Assembly (NCBI GenBank): GCA_902800365.1
Contig: CADCEF010000009.1
Coordinates: 1-64,000 of the forward strand
Reading direction: 5' to 3'
DNA from: an uncultured Prevotella sp.
GTDB lineage: Bacteria > Bacteroidota > Bacteroidia > Bacteroidales > Bacteroidaceae
DNA length: 64,000 nt
The first letter of the stretch is position 1. The number at the start of each line of letters is the position of its first letter. Positions 26,610 through 39,086 of the stretch are shown in pieces. The position numbers and the translations under genes were made by a program. The notes below the pieces were generated by a model that did not search any database, was not told the DNA's origin, and worked only from the letters and a program-made list of their open reading frames with translations.

Positions 26610-29153
26610 CAGGTCCTTGTCCATTGAACTGTTACCGTAAAGTATCTCATACTTTCCTGGCTTTGTTCGCATTGTATTTGTTTCTGGGTCCCAGAACTCA
26701 AACGATTTCTCATCCAGTTTCAGAGTCACATTAACAGTCTCACCCTTCTTTACATCCACACGTTGGAATGCGCGGAGCGACTTGAGTGGTCCCTCTGCAT
26801 CACTCAGATTGCGGATATATACCTGCACCGTTTCAGTGCCAGCGCAATTACCAACATTTGTAACAGGGATGGTTATTGACTCCTTGCCTTGCATCTTTGC
26901 CTCACCAATTTCAAAGTTTGTATAACTCAAACCATATCCAAAGGCAAACAGAGGATCGTTGAAATAGCGATATGTACGTCCCTTCATCGAATAATCCTCA
27001 AAGTCTGGCAGCTGCGAGTCATCTTTATAGAATGTAACAGACAGTTTACCACTTGGGTTACAATCACCAAACAGCACATCAGCAACAGCAGTTCCTCCCT
27101 CCTGACCAGCATACCATGCCTGAACAATGGCGTCACAAGTCTCTGTCTCAGGAGTAAGAGCAATAGCAGAACCAGAACAATTCACAAATATAACCTGCTT
27201 CCCGGCCTCTTTCAGTGCCTTCAGGAAATTACGCTGTACCTTAGGCAGCTCAATGCTGGTACGGTCGCCACCCTTGAATCCTTCTATCTGCACAGGCATC
27301 TCCTCTCCCTCGAGAGCAGCCGAGATTCCACCGCAGAAAACGACCTTATTGATACCCTTCAGTTGGGCAATAATCTGCTGATAGTCGATAGGCAGTTCCT
27401 TGGCAATGTTAATTTTCAGATTGGCATTCCAGGTCTTAACAAACTGGAAACGTACCTCGATATTATAAGTCTTTCCTTTCTCAGCCTGAATGGCAGTACG
27501 CGTAGGTGTTGTACGCCATGTATGCTCTACCACTTTCTTCTCGCCGTTTATATAGAGCTCAAAGTGTCCGCACCCTTCTACATTAACGACATACTCACCC
27601 GACTCTTTAGGAGTGAATACTGTTTCATACTTAGCCGAAAAGTCTTCAATCTGTACGCCTGGAGCAAAGTTGTGCATACCCGCTGTAGTAACAGCAAGTG
27701 GTGTGGTGTAATACTGTGTGGTTACAGGTTTTCCTTCCATAGAAGTATTATTCCAGAATGTACCCTTCAAACCCTTCTTGCCACCTACAGCACATTGGGT
27801 AGCCAACTGGCAGTCCATCACCTGGTCGTATGTCAGATCACACCCTTTGGTATAGAAGAGTTTCTTTTGCTTTGTCTTAATACCATCCAGTATGGTAACA
27901 GTGTGGTTAGGCATACCATTATAGTTACCCCACATCATGGGTGCATCATCAGCATTTGGGCCAACGACAGCAATTTTTTCTGCATTCTTCTTCAAAGGCA
28001 GAATGTTATTCTTATTCTGTAACAATACGATAGTCTGACGTGCCATCTCGAGCGAGAGCTGCGCCGATGCCTTGGTCGACATAGCAGAGTAAGGAATCTT
28101 TGACCACTCTACAAGTGAAGGATCATCCATCTCACCTAAGTCAAAACGACCTTCAAGCAGACGAATCACGTGTTTGTCAATCTCTGCCTCAGAAAGCAGA
28201 CCTCTTTTAACAGCCTCAGGTATGCTCTTATAGGCATAGTCGAAACCGCACTCCACATCGGTACCTGCAATAACAGCCTTCGACGAACCATGAACAGCAT
28301 CCGAAGAGCTCTTATGGTTCATATGGAAATCACTTACCGCACCACAGTCGCTGACTACCAGATACTTGAAGCCCCACTCATCACGCAGAATCTGCTGAAG
28401 CAGGCGGTTAGATCCACAGCAAGGGTCATCGTCAAGACGCTGGTAGGCGCACATTACCTCGCGCACATTACCATCCTGAACACACGCTTTAAAGGCTGGC
28501 ATATAAGTCTCCCAGAAATCACGGGCAGATACATCATTAATGTTCACTGTATGGCGCGTGTATTCTGGACCGCTATGTACTGCATAGTGCTTAGCACATG
28601 CCCAAAGTTTACGATACTTAGAATCCTCAGGTCCTTGAAGTCCTTTAACCACCTGAACACCCATCACAGATGTCAGATAAGGATCTTCGCCGTAAGTTTC
28701 CTGACCACGTCCCCAACGCGGATCACGGAAGATGTTCACGTTAGGCGTCCATACCGAAAGACTATGAAATTTTTCGTCTTCGCCATTCAGGTCGTGCATA
28801 CGATGGTTGTACTGAGCACGAAACTCAGTAGAGGCCACATCAAAGCACTTGTAGAGCAGATGAGGATTAAATGACGATGCCATAGCCACTGGCTCCGGGA
28901 ACACCGTCACATTACCCATATTAGCAGCACCATGCAGAGCCTCGCTCCACCAGAAGAATTTTTTAATACCCAGACGGGGAATAGCAGGACTCTCGTCGAG
29001 CATCAGCATAGCTTTTTCCTCCAAAGTCAATCTTCCACAGAGGTCAATAGCACGCTCTTTTGCCGAAAGGTTGGGGTTTTGATAAGGAAGTTTCTGTGCC
29101 GAAGCAGTCAAGCCAGCACAGAAAGCAATTGTTAGTAATAGTTGATACCTCAT
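26586..29153 (-). CDS. xyl3A: GH3 beta-xylosidase with PA14 insert
   Basis: Exo-acting enzyme releasing xylose from xylo-oligosaccharides in the periplasm. The signal peptide (to LTASAQ) is followed by the GH3 barrel (LTLEEKAMLML, ALHGAANMGNVTVFPEPVAMAS, RDPRWGRGQETYGEDPYL, KHYAVHSGPE) with nucleophile Asp269 in VVSDCGAVSDF. The second alpha/beta domain is interrupted by a PA14 module (about residues 455-590, GLKGTFWNNTSMEGKPV), and a fibronectin-III-like domain ends the protein. At 855 residues it has the length of Prevotella Xyl3A. Dodd and co-workers described a GH3 xylosidase (Xyl3A) clustered with Xyn10D-Fae1A in P. ruminicola 23, and the same pair is near here. It follows GH95 by 15 bp. 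Beta-glucosidase or arabinosidase side activity is possible. Confidence 0.9.
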   Translation of the reverse strand: MRYQLLLTIAFCAGLTASAQKLPYQNPNLSAKERAIDLCGRLTLEEKAMLMLDESPAIPRLGIKKFFWWSEALHGAANMGNVTVFPEPVAMASSFNPHLLYKCFDVASTEFRAQYNHRMHDLNGEDEKFHSLSVWTPNVNIFRDPRWGRGQETYGEDPYLTSVMGVQVVKGLQGPEDSKYRKLWACAKHYAVHSGPEYTRHTVNINDVSARDFWETYMPAFKACVQDGNVREVMCAYQRLDDDPCCGSNRLLQQILRDEWGFKYLVVSDCGAVSDFHMNHKSSSDAVHGSSKAVIAGTDVECGFDYAYKSIPEAVKRGLLSEAEIDKHVIRLLEGRFDLGEMDDPSLVEWSKIPYSAMSTKASAQLSLEMARQTIVLLQNKNNILPLKKNAEKIAVVGPNADDAPMMWGNYNGMPNHTVTILDGIKTKQKKLFYTKGCDLTYDQVMDCQLATQCAVGGKKGLKGTFWNNTSMEGKPVTTQYYTTPLAVTTAGMHNFAPGVQIEDFSAKYETVFTPKESGEYVVNVEGCGHFELYINGEKKVVEHTWRTTPTRTAIQAEKGKTYNIEVRFQFVKTWNANLKINIAKELPIDYQQIIAQLKGINKVVFCGGISAALEGEEMPVQIEGFKGGDRTSIELPKVQRNFLKALKEAGKQVIFVNCSGSAIALTPETETCDAIVQAWYAGQEGGTAVADVLFGDCNPSGKLSVTFYKDDSQLPDFEDYSMKGRTYRYFNDPLFAFGYGLSYTNFEIGEAKMQGKESITIPVTNVGNCAGTETVQVYIRNLSDAEGPLKSLRAFQRVDVKKGETVNVTLKLDEKSFEFWDPETNTMRTKPGKYEILYGNSSMDKDLKKKTITL

Positions 29154-29168
29154 TATATTTTTAAGTTA

Positions 29169-31640
29169 TTATTGATGATACACCTTATATATTTTACCTG
29201 GCACGGTCATGATGTCGTACTCATATACCTTTCTGATAGGTATCTGATTAAACTCAGTCAGTTCTTCCGATTTCAATGGCTCACGTATCACCGCAGGCTT
29301 TAAGAGGTCATTATCACATTCACCAGTAGCAGCAAACAGACCGTCACCTCTCAGTGGCACATACGAACGCAGTCGCAGCTTGCCGCCAATCCTTGAGAAT
29401 ATAGCAGCTTCAGTAAGTTCACCTTTGCTCCATTTCATATCAACCACAAAGGCTCCCCTTGCACGCAGACCATTCACCTCGCCTTCGGCCCATGCATCGG
29501 GTAAGGCTGGCAGCAGATGTACTGCACCGTCATGACTCTGCAGTAGCATTTCACACACACCTGCCGAGCACCCGAAATTACCATCAATCTGGAAAGGTGG
29601 ATGTGCGTCAAACAGGTTAGGATAAGTACCGCCACGTGGCCCCCACTCTGTGGTATAAGGTATCGGATTCAGCATATTACTGATAATGCGGAATGCATGG
29701 TTACCATCCAGCATTCTAGCCCAGAAGTTTATCTTCCAACCCAGGCTCCATCCCGTTGCCATATCACCACGCTGATTCAGCGTGTTAGCGGCAGCAGTAA
29801 AGAGTTCCGGATGAGAATAGGGTGAAATCTGATTAGATGGATAGAGACCGTATAGGTGCGATATATGACGATGTTCGTCCTTTGGATCGTCACCATCGAT
29901 AAGCCACTCCTGCAACTGACCATACCGTCCTATCTGCATGGGTGGCAGCTGTGCTATGGCATTGCTGAGCATTGTTGTATAAACAATATTATCATATCCC
30001 AATATCTGATGAGCTTTCAAAGTACTCGACAGGACATCGAAAACTATCTGGTTGTCCATTGTCGAGCCAGCAGTTACAGTAGTTTTCTTTCCTACCGGAC
30101 CATGTTCAGGCGACACAGTTGGAACTGTAACAAGCCATCCGGCAGCATGCTTAACCTCTCCATTCTTAGGATACTCCTGCATATACGACAGCAGGAAATC
30201 AGCTGCACCTTTCAATATCGGATAGCATTGCTCCAGGAAGTCCTTATCACCTGTATACAGATAGTGCTGCCAGAGATGAGTGGTAAGCCATGCGCCACCA
30301 GTAGGGAACATGCCCCATGTTGTTCCATCCACAGGTCCGGCAATGCGCCACAAGTCTGTATTATGATGAGCCACCCAGCCCGGACAGTCATACATCACTC
30401 TTGCAGTTCTTTTTCCGGTTTCACTCAGGTCGCGTATCATCATGAACAATGGCTCCTGAGTCTCTGCCAGATTTCCAACCAGTGCCGGCCAATAGTTCAT
30501 CTCGGCATTGATATTTATCGTGTATTTCGAATCCCACGGGGCATCCATCTTATTATTCCACACGCCTTGCAGATTGGCGGGCTGTCCACCAGGCTGCGAT
30601 GATGAAATAAGCAGGTATCTGCCGTACTGCATCATCAGTGATACCATATCCAGATCTTTACCATCAAACTTTGCTAAGCGTTTATCGGTTTCCAAGTCTG
30701 AATTCTCCGATTTTGGTAAAGTAAGCGATACTCTATCATACTGCTCTTGATATTTCTGCAAATGACGCTTTAACAATGTCTTATAGTTCTTGCCTTTCAA
30801 CAACGACATTGTTTGATTGTTCTTAAGTACAGGATTACCACTTATGTCTTTATAGTTAACATAATTGGTTGCTGCAGTTACCAGAATAGTAGCTGTAGTA
30901 GCGTTCCTTACGTACATATTGCTACCAGCATCCTGCACATTTCCATCGGCCATTACCTTCAGACGCACTTCGGCATTCAATTTTCCTGGTATACCTTCGT
31001 GATCTACATTATTAATATTAAAAGCAATTTCGTGTTTATCAACCAGATCCCCTGTTTGCATCTGACTATTATAAAGGTATGACACAGCAAAATTCAGCGC
31101 TTTTTTCTTACTGGCTGTAATTTGCACAACAATCGCATTATCGGCCTGTGATGCAAACACAATTCGGTCGTATTTTACACCATCTACCTCAAAACTTGTT
31201 GTGTTAAGTGCATCACCCAGATTCAATTCGCGACGATAATTGGTGGGTTCAGAATTGCTCTGATAGTTAAACTTCAGACTCAAATCACCCAATGGCAGAA
31301 ACTTCTGTCCATGTGGACCTTTAAAGAAGCTTCGGCCAATTATGCTATCAGCTTGCTCTTCCTTTCCGGCAAAAATCAGCTTACGCACCTCCTTTATAGC
31401 GACTTTCGCGCTAGGATTATTATTCTCATGTGGCGAACCACTCCAGAAGGTCTCCTCATTCAGCTGTATTTGTTCGATGTCAGTACCTCCATACACCATG
31501 GCTCCAAGGTGCGAGTTACCAATAGGCAAAGCCTCTAACCAATGACTGGCAGGTTTACTATACCACAATTTGTGTTGTTGTGCGTTAACAGCGATTGATG
31601 TAAACGCACAGATAAACAAGGTTGATAATATCCGTTTCAT
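29169..31640 (-). CDS. GH95 alpha-L-fucosidase/alpha-L-galactosidase family enzyme
   Basis: An 823-residue secreted enzyme (signal peptide to SIAVNAQ) with the GH95 layout. The N-terminal beta-domain ([30 protein letters not shown]) leads to a long alpha/alpha barrel ([68 protein letters not shown]) and a C-terminal beta-domain ([20 protein letters not shown]). Most GH95 enzymes are alpha-1,2-L-fucosidases, but members from Bacteroides xylan loci act on alpha-L-galactose of complex cereal xylans. Because all neighbours act on xylan, the second activity seems more likely. First gene of the GH95-GH3 unit. Family call is firm, substrate is inferred. Confidence 0.88.
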   Translation of the reverse strand: MKRILSTLFICAFTSIAVNAQQHKLWYSKPASHWLEALPIGNSHLGAMVYGGTDIEQIQLNEETFWSGSPHENNNPSAKVAIKEVRKLIFAGKEEQADSIIGRSFFKGPHGQKFLPLGDLSLKFNYQSNSEPTNYRRELNLGDALNTTSFEVDGVKYDRIVFASQADNAIVVQITASKKKALNFAVSYLYNSQMQTGDLVDKHEIAFNINNVDHEGIPGKLNAEVRLKVMADGNVQDAGSNMYVRNATTATILVTAATNYVNYKDISGNPVLKNNQTMSLLKGKNYKTLLKRHLQKYQEQYDRVSLTLPKSENSDLETDKRLAKFDGKDLDMVSLMMQYGRYLLISSSQPGGQPANLQGVWNNKMDAPWDSKYTININAEMNYWPALVGNLAETQEPLFMMIRDLSETGKRTARVMYDCPGWVAHHNTDLWRIAGPVDGTTWGMFPTGGAWLTTHLWQHYLYTGDKDFLEQCYPILKGAADFLLSYMQEYPKNGEVKHAAGWLVTVPTVSPEHGPVGKKTTVTAGSTMDNQIVFDVLSSTLKAHQILGYDNIVYTTMLSNAIAQLPPMQIGRYGQLQEWLIDGDDPKDEHRHISHLYGLYPSNQISPYSHPELFTAAANTLNQRGDMATGWSLGWKINFWARMLDGNHAFRIISNMLNPIPYTTEWGPRGGTYPNLFDAHPPFQIDGNFGCSAGVCEMLLQSHDGAVHLLPALPDAWAEGEVNGLRARGAFVVDMKWSKGELTEAAIFSRIGGKLRLRSYVPLRGDGLFAATGECDNDLLKPAVIREPLKSEELTEFNQIPIRKVYEYDIMTVPGKIYKVYHQ

Positions 31641-31723
31641 ATTTGAGTTTGGTTTAATTTTGCTGCAAAATTACAAATAAAAATTCAAAAAGAAGAATAA
31701 TAATGAATAAAAGAAAAGAAAAA

Positions 31724-31758
31724 CCCTGGGACAAGAAACGCTTTTCTATGTCCCAGGG
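31724..31758 (-). terminator. Rho-independent terminator downstream of the GH10-CE1 gene
   Basis: Perfect 9-bp GC-rich arms (31724-31732 and 31750-31758), extended inward by AGAAA/TTTCT pairing, are followed on the minus strand by TTTTTCTTTTC. It ends transcripts of the gene that stops at 31928, but it also lies between the operator-linked promoter at 31826 and the GH95 start. Confidence 0.8.
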
Positions 31759-31825
31759 AAGGAAAAACTACTAACTACTAATATAACTAAAACAATTTTA
31801 ACCGATTCTTTATCTTATCTGGGTG

Positions 31826-31891
31826 CAAAGTTAGTGCATTTTCTCGAAACAGACTTACTCTATTGTTACAATTACTTTTTATTTTGTTTCA
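31826..31891 (-). promoter_or_regulatory. Probable GH95-GH3 promoter with HTCS-type site
   Basis: Minus-strand -7 box TAACTTTG at 31826-31833. The 18-mer ACTTTTTATTTTGTTTCA (plus strand, 31874-31891; 15 of 18 match the best copy) lies exactly 40 bp away. A transcript from here would have a leader of about 180 nt that includes the 31724-31758 hairpin. Confidence 0.55.
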
Positions 31892-31927
31892 ACATGTCGA
31901 AAAACGCACTTTTTTCGCACTTTTTTG

Positions 31928-34123
31928 TTATTTAAACAAGCTTTGAGCCATCTTTTCGAGACAACGACGCCAGGTCAAGAATTCGTGAGCTGTACCTTCA
32001 GACACCAGACCTTCGGCCTTAAATCCTGCAGCCTTCAGCGACTCTACACTCTTATTGATACCATCGGGATTCTCCTTGTCACCGCAACCCTCGAAGATGT
32101 ACTTAACTGCCTTAGGATCCTTAATCTCCTCAGGAGCATACTGTCCACCAGAGAGCAGTCCCCAGTATCCAAACATCTCAGGACGACGCAGGGTAATAAG
32201 CTTTGTGGTCATACCACCCATTGACAGACCAGCCATAGCGCGGTTCCACTTGTCGGCCTTAGTCAGGAAGTTAGTATCAATATAAGGAATCAGCTCGTCG
32301 ATGAGCACCTTCTCAAACTCCTCAGCAGTGAACTTACCTATTGAACCGAACTTGAAGTCGTTGGTCAGTCCGTATGCCATAACAATGATGAATGGTTTAA
32401 TCTTACCGTCAGCAATCAGGTTGTCCATAATCAGACCAGCCTTACCCTGTACAGGCCAGCTTGTCTCGTTCTCGCCCCATCCATGCTGCAGATAAAGTAC
32501 AGGATAACGCTCCTGAGTGAGCTTACCGCCCTTACCCTTAACAAGCTTTCCATAGCCATAAGGCAGATAAACAGTTGCCTCCTGCATCTTACCCAGACTC
32601 TTTGAGTAGAACAGAACCTTCTGCATATTTCCATGAGGAATGTTTGTACGCTCTGCGTAGAAATCCTGATCAGGAGCAGGAATCTCGATACCACTCTCCC
32701 AACGGCAAGAGCCGAAGTAGTTATGTGTACCAGGATCGTTGAATACACCACCGTCGATAGTAAGATGATAGTAGTGGAAACCAGGATCCATTGGACCATC
32801 GGTTGTACCTACCCATACACCATCCTTATCCTTGCGCAGTACGGTACCGCCACGACCGCCAAGACCAAGACTTACGATAACCGACTTAGCATCGGGAGCC
32901 TCAATACGGAAACGTGCATAACCCTCGCTGTTAACCATTGGATACTGCTGTCCAGGCTGGTTGCATGGATTAGGAACGAAGTCCTCCTTTGGCTGATGAT
33001 TATCCAAAGCTACATTGAAGTCGCGGATAATCTGGAGCGAACGCTTAGCCTTGAAGTTCTCGTCAAATGGCAGTGGATGGTTGTTTGTACCCAACCAAGA
33101 ATCCTTGTCGCTCAGGTTCCAGAATGTTACGTTCTTTATCACATCCTTGTGCTTGCGGAACACCTTGAATAGACGAGCATACTGGTCCTCCTGCAGTGTC
33201 TGCATATAACCTGGCTGTGGCTTAGCCTCGCCACGAGAGAACATCAGCTGACCACCACTCTCAGTATTGGTACGCAGGTCAAGCTCTGTAATGTGGATAA
33301 TATTAACGATCTCGCTGAAACGATTAATAGCCTTCTCCAGCTGGGCCTCATCAGGGAAGTAGATGTTGTAGTGACCCTGCATACCGATACCATCGATGGG
33401 CACACCTGCTTCCTTCATCTTCTTTACCATATTATATATACGCTCACGCTTACCATCGTCTACACAACTATAGTCGTTGTATATCAGCACACCAGTAGGA
33501 TCGGCCTCGCGAGCAAACTCGAAAGCCTTAGCGATGAACTCATCACCACACAGCTGGAAGTGACGACTCTGACGATATGGACTAGGAGCAGCAGCACCTG
33601 GACGGAACGAACGGAACATCATATTGTCATCGGCCATAGCCTCATTAACCACGTCCCATGCATAAACAACATCCTTGTAGCGGTTAACTACTGTGTGAAT
33701 GTGCTCACGCAGGCGCTGGTAGAACACCTCTTTCTTTACAGGCTTGCCCTTCTTGTCAACAAACATCCAGTCGGCAAACTGGCTGTGCCAGCACAGGCAG
33801 TGACCACGCATCTTGATTCCGTTCTCACGGCAGAAGTTGGCAATGCTGTCAGCCAAACCGAAATTCCATACACCCTCTTTAGGATGAATCTCGCCTGGTT
33901 TCCAAGCATTCTCAGCTGTCACGCTGCTAAACTGCTTCTTGATAATTGCAGTCTGAACAGGATCAGAGATATTGAACTTGTTCACAGCCACACCAATGGT
34001 GAAATAATCTTTGTAAGCCTCCTTCAGTCCAGGGCCTGCAGAGTAGTCAACAGGACGTCCCCACTGAGCCGATACAGTAATGCTACCGGCAATAAGCGAT
34101 AACGCTAGGAATAGTTTTTTCAT
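31928..34123 (-). CDS. xyn10D-fae1A: Bifunctional GH10 xylanase - CE1 feruloyl esterase
   Basis: The start is the ATG at 34123, which gives a signal peptide (MKKLFLALSLIAGSITVSAQ); the frame is open for 38 more codons but those run through the promoter. Of 731 residues, about 25-370 are a GH10 barrel with acid/base Glu161 (WDVVNEAM) and nucleophile Glu280 (ITELDLR). Residues 385-480 form a small CBM48-like sandwich (GYARFRIEAPDAKSVIVSLG), and about 490-731 a CE1 esterase with Ser634 in AGLSMGG and a C-terminal His in [13 protein letters not shown]. The enzyme cuts the backbone and removes ferulic acid from arabinoxylan. The same architecture was characterised as Xyn10D-Fae1A in P. ruminicola 23. 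It stands alone between terminators, with its own promoter and operator. Confidence 0.93.
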   Translation of the reverse strand: MKKLFLALSLIAGSITVSAQWGRPVDYSAGPGLKEAYKDYFTIGVAVNKFNISDPVQTAIIKKQFSSVTAENAWKPGEIHPKEGVWNFGLADSIANFCRENGIKMRGHCLCWHSQFADWMFVDKKGKPVKKEVFYQRLREHIHTVVNRYKDVVYAWDVVNEAMADDNMMFRSFRPGAAAPSPYRQSRHFQLCGDEFIAKAFEFAREADPTGVLIYNDYSCVDDGKRERIYNMVKKMKEAGVPIDGIGMQGHYNIYFPDEAQLEKAINRFSEIVNIIHITELDLRTNTESGGQLMFSRGEAKPQPGYMQTLQEDQYARLFKVFRKHKDVIKNVTFWNLSDKDSWLGTNNHPLPFDENFKAKRSLQIIRDFNVALDNHQPKEDFVPNPCNQPGQQYPMVNSEGYARFRIEAPDAKSVIVSLGLGGRGGTVLRKDKDGVWVGTTDGPMDPGFHYYHLTIDGGVFNDPGTHNYFGSCRWESGIEIPAPDQDFYAERTNIPHGNMQKVLFYSKSLGKMQEATVYLPYGYGKLVKGKGGKLTQERYPVLYLQHGWGENETSWPVQGKAGLIMDNLIADGKIKPFIIVMAYGLTNDFKFGSIGKFTAEEFEKVLIDELIPYIDTNFLTKADKWNRAMAGLSMGGMTTKLITLRRPEMFGYWGLLSGGQYAPEEIKDPKAVKYIFEGCGDKENPDGINKSVESLKAAGFKAEGLVSEGTAHEFLTWRRCLEKMAQSLFK

Positions 34124-34163
34124 ATTTGCTATTATTGTTTTTGTTTGTAAAGTTATTCGGATG

Positions 34164-34229
34164 CAAAGGTACTGCATTTCCTGCAAAACCACTATTCCAT
34201 GAGTATCACAAACTTTATCATATGTACCA
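34164..34229 (-). promoter_or_regulatory. GH10-CE1 promoter with HTCS-type site
   Basis: Minus-strand -7 box TACCTTTG at 34164-34171. The 18-mer ACTTTATCATATGTACCA (plus strand, 34212-34229) is exactly 40 bp upstream and is preceded by CACAA, as at xusA. Predicted leader about 35 nt. Confidence 0.68.
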
Positions 34230-34258
34230 TTTTCCACAACGCAATACTTAGAGGTCTT

Positions 34259-34346
34259 ATTACAAAGGTACTGTTACACCGTTACAAAGTACTTGTAACA
34301 GCGTTACAAGTATGCTGTAACACTATTACAAGCACGCTGTAATAGT
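34259..34346. repeat. Four tandem 22-bp imperfect palindromes
   Basis: Units start at 34259, 34281, 34303 and 34325. Each opens RTTACAA and has TGTAA or TGTTA about 14 bp on, so each is an inverted repeat close to GTTACAAN5TTGTAAC. The first unit begins 88 bp upstream of the -7 box of the GH10-CE1 promoter. The half-sites match the GTAACA half of the 18-bp operator. Confidence 0.8.
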
Positions 34347-34613
34347 AGTAAGGCCTTATCTGAACAACCCGTGGAAATCATTTAAACAGCCATTACAAAC
34401 TAGTTGAAACGAACAAAAAATACATAAAAACTCCCCAAAATACGCAGAATATCTGGCAAAACCGCCCAAATAAGCGTTTTGTTGTCACCAATTTTTATGT
34501 TGTTACCACCCGCAACTATCTGACAAACAGAAGCTTAGAAGCGCGGTAACAACAAAACAACAAAATCGACAAAAAAAATTATAGTAGTAGACAAAGCTAT
34601 AGCGGCATACAAA

Positions 34614-34648
34614 TGCGCCTCTGTCAGCATAAAACTGACAGAGGCGCA
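34614..34648 (-). terminator. Terminator of the GH5 / CE6-CE1 unit
   Basis: Perfect 14-bp arms (34614-34627 and 34635-34648, TGCGCCTCTGTCAG type) with a 7-nt loop lie 25 bp after the esterase stop. The following minus-strand sequence ATTTGTATG is only moderately T-rich. Confidence 0.7.
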
Positions 34649-34672
34649 GCAGCTAAGGTATATAGAGATTGT

Positions 34673-38898
<4,226 letters not shown>

Positions 38899-38923
38899 TA
38901 TTGTTTCAGTTTTATTTCGGGCA

Positions 38924-38989
38924 CAAAATTACTCACTTTTCCCAAATTAGCCTTTTCAGTGAGTTACATTTACTTTTTTCTGAGTATCA
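38924..38989 (-). promoter_or_regulatory. GH5 promoter with degenerate HTCS-type site
   Basis: Minus-strand -7 box TAATTTTG at 38924-38931. ACTTTTTTCTGAGTATCA (plus strand, 38972-38989) lies exactly 40 bp upstream. It keeps ACTTT and GTA.CA but matches the best 18-mer at only 12 of 18 positions; the exact spacing is the main support. Confidence 0.5.
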
Positions 38990-39022
38990 TATTGGCCATA
39001 TACGCACTTTTTTAGCCGTTTC

Positions 39023-39054
39023 TTGGGGATTTTTAAAATACTTTTGTATCTTTG
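39023..39054 (+). promoter_or_regulatory. Promoter of the SpoIIE-like gene
   Basis: TTG at 39023-39025 and TATCTTTG at 39047-39054 are separated by 21 bp, a standard constitutive-type Bacteroidota promoter. No 18-bp operator copy is placed for this strand, so the gene is probably outside the xylan regulon. Leader about 26 nt. Confidence 0.65.
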
Positions 39055-39086
39055 CATCCAGAAACATCAATGACTCAAAACGATAT

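Larger units (their letters stand above)
31641..31927. other. Intergenic region GH95 / GH10-CE1: regulatory only
   Basis: This stretch holds no gene. From high to low coordinate it contains an HTCS-type site and promoter (31826-31891), a strong terminator hairpin (31724-31758) and a second possible -7 box (TAATTTTG on the minus strand, 31666-31673) close to the GH95 start. Confidence 0.7.
34124..34672. other. 549-bp regulatory intergenic region
   Basis: No gene was found. Contents from left to right: promoter and HTCS-type site for the GH10-CE1 gene (34164-34229), a four-unit 22-bp palindromic tandem array (34259-34346), an inverted repeat (34475-34489 with 34545-34558, related to TTTTGTTGT.ACC) of unknown role, and a terminator (34614-34648). 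Confidence 0.7.

Noticed and set aside
26889..28022. Long open frame (377 codons) on the plus strand inside the GH3 gene
   Set aside because: It lies wholly antisense to a gene with clear GH3 motifs; the translation has no recognisable domain or leader. Other plus-strand frames across the minus-strand genes were rejected for the same reason.
31666..31673. Sole GH95 promoter at TAATTTTG near the start codon
   Set aside because: The box fits but has no -33 and no operator at the spacing seen elsewhere, so it is kept only as an alternative to the 31826 promoter.
34124..34237. N-terminal extension of the GH10-CE1 gene by 38 codons
   Set aside because: The extension runs through the -7 box and operator and would bury the signal peptide; the ATG at 34123 is preferred.
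34259..34346. Four 22-bp repeats as a CRISPR array
   Set aside because: The units are directly adjacent with no spacers, diverged and palindromic, and no cas genes are present.
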